Origin: Candidatus Sediminicultor secundus
GTDB taxonomy: Bacteria; Atribacterota; JS1; SB-45; 34-128
Reading direction: 5' to 3'
NCBI GenBank assembly: GCA_002849045.2
Contig: NCRO01000113.1
Coordinates: forward strand, 1 to 9,057
DNA length: 9,057 nucleotides
Shown here: one piece after another, positions 6,553-9,057 of the stretch
Layout: each line of letters opens with the position of its first letter
Position numbering within the stretch: the stretch's first letter is position 1
Program-made: the position numbers and the translations under genes
The notes under the pieces: model-generated
The model's input: the letters and a program-made list of their open reading frames with translations, nothing else
Database searches by the model: none
Told to the model about the DNA's origin: nothing

Positions 6553-8194
6553 GATATTAATAAAAGTAGATGGTGCTTGTTATCCTAATCCGGGAAATAT
6601 GGCAATCGGGATAGTAATTTATAAAGACGGAGAATTATTTAAAAAAATAAGTGAAGCCATTGGCTATGGAACTAATAATATTGCTGAATATAAAGCCTTA
6701 ATTAGGGGATTAGAGGAGGTAAAAAAAATAAATCCGGAGCGGATAGATGTATATTGTGATAGCCAATTAGTAGTTAAACAATTAAATAAAAAATATAAAG
6801 TTAAGAATAAAGGAATAATTCCATTATTTAATCGGGTTGAAGAAATTATTCGGACTATTCCAGGTAAAATATATTTTATCTGGGATAGAAGAGATAATAA
6901 CTTTATGGCTGATGGCTTAGCTAAAAGAGCTCTGGCTGAAGAAGAAATAAACAAGAGAAAAAAAGCCGCTAAAGATTTAAAGGTAGAAAGAAAAAATGAT
7001 TATTTTTTAGTAAGTAGTTCAAAGCCAGGAAAATATTATAAGGTTGATATAAATATCCCTCAGTGTGAATGTATAGATTTTTTAAGAAGAGCTCGAAAAT
7101 TAAAACTCGAGTGTAAGCATATAATGGCAGTCCGGAACTTTTTGCAAAAAGTGGAAAGAAAAAGAGAGACCAAGAATAGGCAAAAGATGAAAATTTTGAT
7201 ATTAAGTAAGATGGCAAAACCTCAAGTATGGGAGAATGCGTTTAATGAATTAAACAAAAAAGAAAAACTTAATTTAGAGTTTATTATCCCTAAAACAGAT
7301 GAAAGAGAAACTATTAAAAAATATCTCAAGGAAGTTGAAGTGGCAATAGGTGGGTCTTTTAGCAAAGAGAATATTGAACAAGCCAAGAAATTAAAATTAA
7401 TTCAAATTCCTTTTGCGGGAGTGGATAAATTGGATTTTGATTTATATAAAAATTGTCAAGGAATTTATATCTGCAACATACATTCCAACAGAACTGCAGT
7501 TACCGAACATGCCTTTGCCCTTATTTTGGCTTTAGCTAAAAATATTGTCACTAATGATAGAGATTTAAGGTTGGGTAGATGGCATGGGCTTTCTACTAAG
7601 GAACCTACCGTTCAACTTCAGGGGAAAAGTTTAGGAGTAGTAGGTTTAGGTTCAATTGGATGGGAGATTACTAAAATTGGGCATTCCTTAGGCATGAAAG
7701 TATTTGCTTTAAAAAGGAAGATAGAAAAGAAGGATATAGAAAAGAAAAATATTCTGGAATTTTTGGGAGAGAAGAAAGATTTAGAAAAAGTGATTAAAGA
7801 ATCGGATTTTATTGTCGTAGCTGTTCCTCTTACCAGAGAAACTAAGGGATTAATTGGAAAAAAAGAGTTAAAGTTAATGAAGGGAAAATATCTTATAAAT
7901 ATTTCCCGAGGTTTAGTAATAGATGAGAAAGCTTTATTTAAATCTTTAAAAGAAGGTAACCTCGCTGGAGCAGCAATAGATACCTGGTATCTATATCCTA
8001 CATCAGAACAAAGAGAAGTACTACCAAGTAAATATGATTTTCATAAATTAGATAATGTGGTAATGAGTCCTCATACAGCAGGATATACCGATAAAGCTTT
8101 AGAGGAAAATATTAAGTCCGTCTTTGATAATATAATGAAGATTTATTATGGGGAAGAACCAGAAAATCAAATAAATCCTGAATTAGAATATTGA
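6545..8194 (+). CDS. RNase H - SWIM zinc finger - 2-hydroxyacid dehydrogenase fusion ORF, 549 aa
   Basis: Three domains lie in one open frame. Residues ~1-130 are an RNase HI-type fold with all four acidic residues: Asp9 (VDGACYPNPG), Glu48 (NNIAEYKAL), Asp72 (YCDSQ) and Asp123 (FMADGLAKRA). Residues ~150-200 are a SWIM zinc finger, CxC-x13-CxH (Cys174, Cys176, Cys190, His192). Residues 215-549 (335 aa) are a whole D-2-hydroxyacid dehydrogenase with a GLGSIG NAD(P) motif (367-372), Arg455 (ISRG) and His510 (SPHTAG); the usual catalytic Glu position is Tyr484 (DTWYLYP). A Lys-Arg stretch after strand 2 (ALKRK) hints at NADP(H). ATG 6545 is preferred over TTG 6524 because the RNase H fold begins there. 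The dehydrogenase has its own ATG at 7187, and stops in the other two frames cluster at this point, so two adjacent genes joined by a small indel is a real alternative. Confidence 0.8.
   Translation: MSKILIKVDGACYPNPGNMAIGIVIYKDGELFKKISEAIGYGTNNIAEYKALIRGLEEVKKINPERIDVYCDSQLVVKQLNKKYKVKNKGIIPLFNRVEEIIRTIPGKIYFIWDRRDNNFMADGLAKRALAEEEINKRKKAAKDLKVERKNDYFLVSSSKPGKYYKVDINIPQCECIDFLRRARKLKLECKHIMAVRNFLQKVERKRETKNRQKMKILILSKMAKPQVWENAFNELNKKEKLNLEFIIPKTDERETIKKYLKEVEVAIGGSFSKENIEQAKKLKLIQIPFAGVDKLDFDLYKNCQGIYICNIHSNRTAVTEHAFALILALAKNIVTNDRDLRLGRWHGLSTKEPTVQLQGKSLGVVGLGSIGWEITKIGHSLGMKVFALKRKIEKKDIEKKNILEFLGEKKDLEKVIKESDFIVVAVPLTRETKGLIGKKELKLMKGKYLINISRGLVIDEKALFKSLKEGNLAGAAIDTWYLYPTSEQREVLPSKYDFHKLDNVVMSPHTAGYTDKALEENIKSVFDNIMKIYYGEEPENQINPELEY
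7187..8194 (+). other. Dehydrogenase module with possible internal start
   Basis: This part, read from the internal ATG at 7187, is 335 residues, the normal length of a free-standing D-2-hydroxyacid dehydrogenase, and begins MKILILSK like many such proteins. The start is the ATG of ATGA (7187-7190), where TGA would end the +1 frame. Upstream AATAGG is at best a weak ribosome binding site. Internal translation could therefore give a separate enzyme, but the sequence does not prove it. Confidence 0.5.
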
Positions 8195-8208
8195 TGATGT
8201 TCTAATTC
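8180..8208. terminator. AT-rich hairpin over the stop codon of the 6545-8194 gene
   Basis: GAATTAGAA (8180-8188) pairs perfectly with TTCTAATTC (8200-8208) around an 11-base loop that contains the TGA stop (8192-8194). The 9-pair stem is AT-rich and no T-run follows, so it may only stabilise the mRNA end. The GC hairpin about 80 bases on is a better candidate terminator. Confidence 0.35.
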
Positions 8209-8289
8209 TAAGCTAAAAACTTAAAGCGAAAAGCGCAAAACCATAATTCAAAATTTAAAACATTTTTCGTATAACGTATATTATTATCG

Positions 8290-8321
8290 TACAAAGGGGC
8301 GGACTTATCCGCCCCTTTGTA
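8290..8321. terminator. Strong hairpin between convergent genes
   Basis: A perfect 14-pair stem: TACAAAGGGGCGGA (8290-8303) against TCCGCCCCTTTGTA (8308-8321), with a CTTA loop. It is the most stable hairpin I see in the window and is nearly symmetric, lying between genes that face each other. The stem itself ends in CTTTGTA, and ATTCTCT follows on the plus strand. A long T-run is lacking on both sides, so it could be a bidirectional terminator or a dispersed palindromic element. Confidence 0.6.
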
Positions 8322-8326
8322 TTCTC

Positions 8327-8353
8327 TGCGCGATACTCGATACGCGATACGAT
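8327..8353 (+). repeat. cgatactcgatacgcgatacg word tract
   Basis: CGATAC occurs three times in 23 bases (8331-8353) with linkers TCGATACG-like. On the minus strand it reads CGTATCGCGTATCGAGTATCG. It is related to the acgagatacga words next to it. Confidence 0.6.
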
Positions 8354-8356
8354 TTT

Positions 8357-8381
8357 ATTCTGACTTCTGACTCCTGAATTC
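8357..8381 (+). repeat. ttctgacttctgactcctgaattc word tract
   Basis: TTCTGAC, TTCTGAC and TCCTGAATTC follow in tandem. A diverged relative (ttctgtcttctgttttctgcatcctgtc) lies at 8417-8444. Confidence 0.6.
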
Positions 8382-8385
8382 TTTT

Positions 8386-8412
8386 TTACGAGATACGATT
8401 CACGAGATGCGT
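8386..8412 (+). repeat. acgagatacgattcacgaga, copy B of the dispersed repeat
   Basis: The first 23 bases (8386-8408) are identical to 1739-1761 upstream of gatC, then diverge. Here the tract lies downstream of hflC, whereas copy A lies upstream of gatC. The only shared property is position in a non-coding spacer. Confidence 0.75.
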
Positions 8413-8416
8413 ATTA

Positions 8417-8444
8417 TTCTGTCTTCTGTTTTCTGCATCCTGTC
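8417..8444 (+). repeat. ttctgtcttctgttttctgcatcctg word tract
   Basis: Four TTCTG/TCCTG words occur in succession, a diverged version of the tract at 8357-8381, with the exact-repeat copy B between them. Confidence 0.55.
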
Positions 8445-8455
8445 TTTTTCTTTCC

Positions 8456-8484
8456 TAACTATTCACTAACGACTATTCACTATT
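8456..8484 (-). repeat. agtgaatagtcgttagtgaatag word repeat abutting the hflC stop
   Basis: Read on the minus strand, AGTGAATAG and CGTTAGTGAATAG follow the hflC TAA stop after only two bases. The same words, in the same orientation relative to the gene, overlap the ligA stop at 1384-1412. Confidence 0.7.
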
Positions 8485-9057
8485 TTAGGGTCTGCTTAGG
8501 TATTTCAAAAATTCAGAATCAGTAGAAAGTAAAACAGTAGTTTTATCTTTAAAAGTTAATCTATAAGCTTCTAAAGTTCTGTAAAATTTATAAAATTCAG
8601 GATCTTGATTGAAACTCTCAGCATAGATTCTAATAGACTCTGCTTCTCCCTCACCTTTTAAAGTTTGAGCAGTTTTATAAGCTTCGGCTAAGATAACTGT
8701 TTTCTCTCTTTCGGTTTCTGCAATAATTTTAGCTGATTCTTCCTGTCCTTCAGCCCTGTATTGTTTGGCTATCCGTTCCCTTTCTGCTTTCATTCTGTCA
8801 AAAATGAATTTTTCATTTTCTGGAGGCAAATCTACCCGTTTAATCCTTACATCTACAATTTCTATTCCATAGGTATTGGCTTTTTCATTACTTATCTCGG
8901 TGACCCTTTTCATAATACCTTCTCTTTTTTCCGAGACTATTTCGCTCATGTCAAATAATCCTAAGTCAACTCTCAATTCTGAATAGATAATGTCGTCTAA
9001 TCTTGCCTGGGCACCATTTAAATCCTGTCTCTTATCAACATCTCCGAGCCCACGAGA
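8485..9057 (-). CDS. hflC: HflC, SPFH-domain membrane protease modulator, C-terminal part (5' end outside window)
   Basis: HflC pairs with HflK to form a membrane-anchored SPFH scaffold that encloses and modulates the FtsH protease. The frame is open to the window edge (ARLDDIIYSELRVDLG upstream of the first possible start), so a TTG at 8976 is internal. About 190 residues are present; the N-terminal transmembrane anchor and first half of the SPFH domain lie outside. Visible: the end of the SPFH domain (NTYGIEIVDVRIKRVDLPPE), then the long charged helix AERERIAKQYRAEGQEESAK..AETEREKTVILAEAYKTAQ, the GEGEAESIRIYAESFNQDPEFYKFYRTLEAY block typical of HflC, and the C-terminal LLSTDSEFLKYL. hflK would be expected upstream, beyond base 9057. 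The gene faces the 6545-8194 gene. Confidence 0.95.
   Translation of the reverse strand, partial: SRGLGDVDKRQDLNGAQARLDDIIYSELRVDLGLFDMSEIVSEKREGIMKRVTEISNEKANTYGIEIVDVRIKRVDLPPENEKFIFDRMKAERERIAKQYRAEGQEESAKIIAETEREKTVILAEAYKTAQTLKGEGEAESIRIYAESFNQDPEFYKFYRTLEAYRLTFKDKTTVLLSTDSEFLKYLSRP

Larger units (their letters stand above)
8195..8484. other. 290-base convergent spacer: hairpin plus word repeats
   Basis: No gene is seen. From left to right: an AT-rich stretch with reiterated words (agctaaaaac, aaagcgaaaagcgc), CGTATAACGTATA (8268-8280), a strong GC hairpin (8290-8321), then a field of short-word repeats running up to the hflC stop. Several of these words match those of the 1393-1793 spacer, some inverted. 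Confidence 0.7.

Noticed and set aside
6664..7217. Minus-strand ORFs opposite the RNase H-SWIM region
   Set aside because: They mirror a gene with clear conserved motifs and have composition typical of antisense frames of AT-rich genes.
8195..8484. Insertion sequence remnant or attachment site
   Set aside because: No transposase fragment, long terminal inverted repeats or tRNA end is present; only short words and a hairpin.
8761..8958. Plus-strand ORF of 65 codons inside hflC
   Set aside because: It is antisense to well-conserved HflC coding sequence, has no ribosome binding site, and has no recognisable protein pattern.
8974..8976. TTG (minus strand) as the start of hflC
   Set aside because: The upstream codons continue in frame and match HflC (ARLDDIIYSE), so this codon is an internal Leu.

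Overview
This AT-rich window (G+C about one third, estimated by eye) comes from a bacterium. It holds the 3' part of ligA, a complete gatCAB operon, one conserved-looking gene of unknown function, a two-gene operon (a LOG/DprA-like Rossmann protein, then an unusual RNase H - SWIM - 2-hydroxyacid dehydrogenase ORF), and the 3' part of hflC. The pairing of ligA with gatCAB is a known bacterial neighbourhood, seen for example in Bacillus. The low G+C, and spacers built from short reiterated words, resemble genomes of uncultivated lineages such as Atribacterota, Aerophobota or Omnitrophota. That placement is an impression from memory and cannot be fixed from this sequence.

Layout. 1-1392 (+): ligA, open at the left edge. 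1393-1793: a 401-base non-coding spacer made of several short-word repeat tracts, ending next to the gatC ribosome binding site. 1794-5044 (+): gatC, gatA (TTG start) and gatB, tightly packed, with an ATGA overlap between gatA and gatB. 5045-5106: a convergent spacer with a GC hairpin between near-identical direct repeats. 5107-5850 (-): unknown 247-residue protein. 5851-6009: divergent spacer with two back-to-back promoters whose -35 boxes overlap. 6010-8194 (+): the Rossmann-fold gene and the three-domain gene, overlapping by 8 bases. 8195-8484: convergent spacer with a strong hairpin, then a second field of word repeats related to the first. 8485-9057 (-): hflC, open at the right edge.

How the genes work together. 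LigA seals nicks in replication and repair. GatCAB amidates misacylated Glu-tRNA(Gln) and/or Asp-tRNA(Asn). HflC, with HflK, forms a membrane SPFH scaffold around FtsH. These are housekeeping genes. The points most worth a second look are the 549-residue ORF, whose RNase H-SWIM and dehydrogenase halves look like two genes joined at a former ATGA junction, and the spacer repeat families, which sit directly against gene ends and occur in both large spacers in inverted orientation. I found no clear new defence or mobile system, CRISPR array, tRNA or rRNA.
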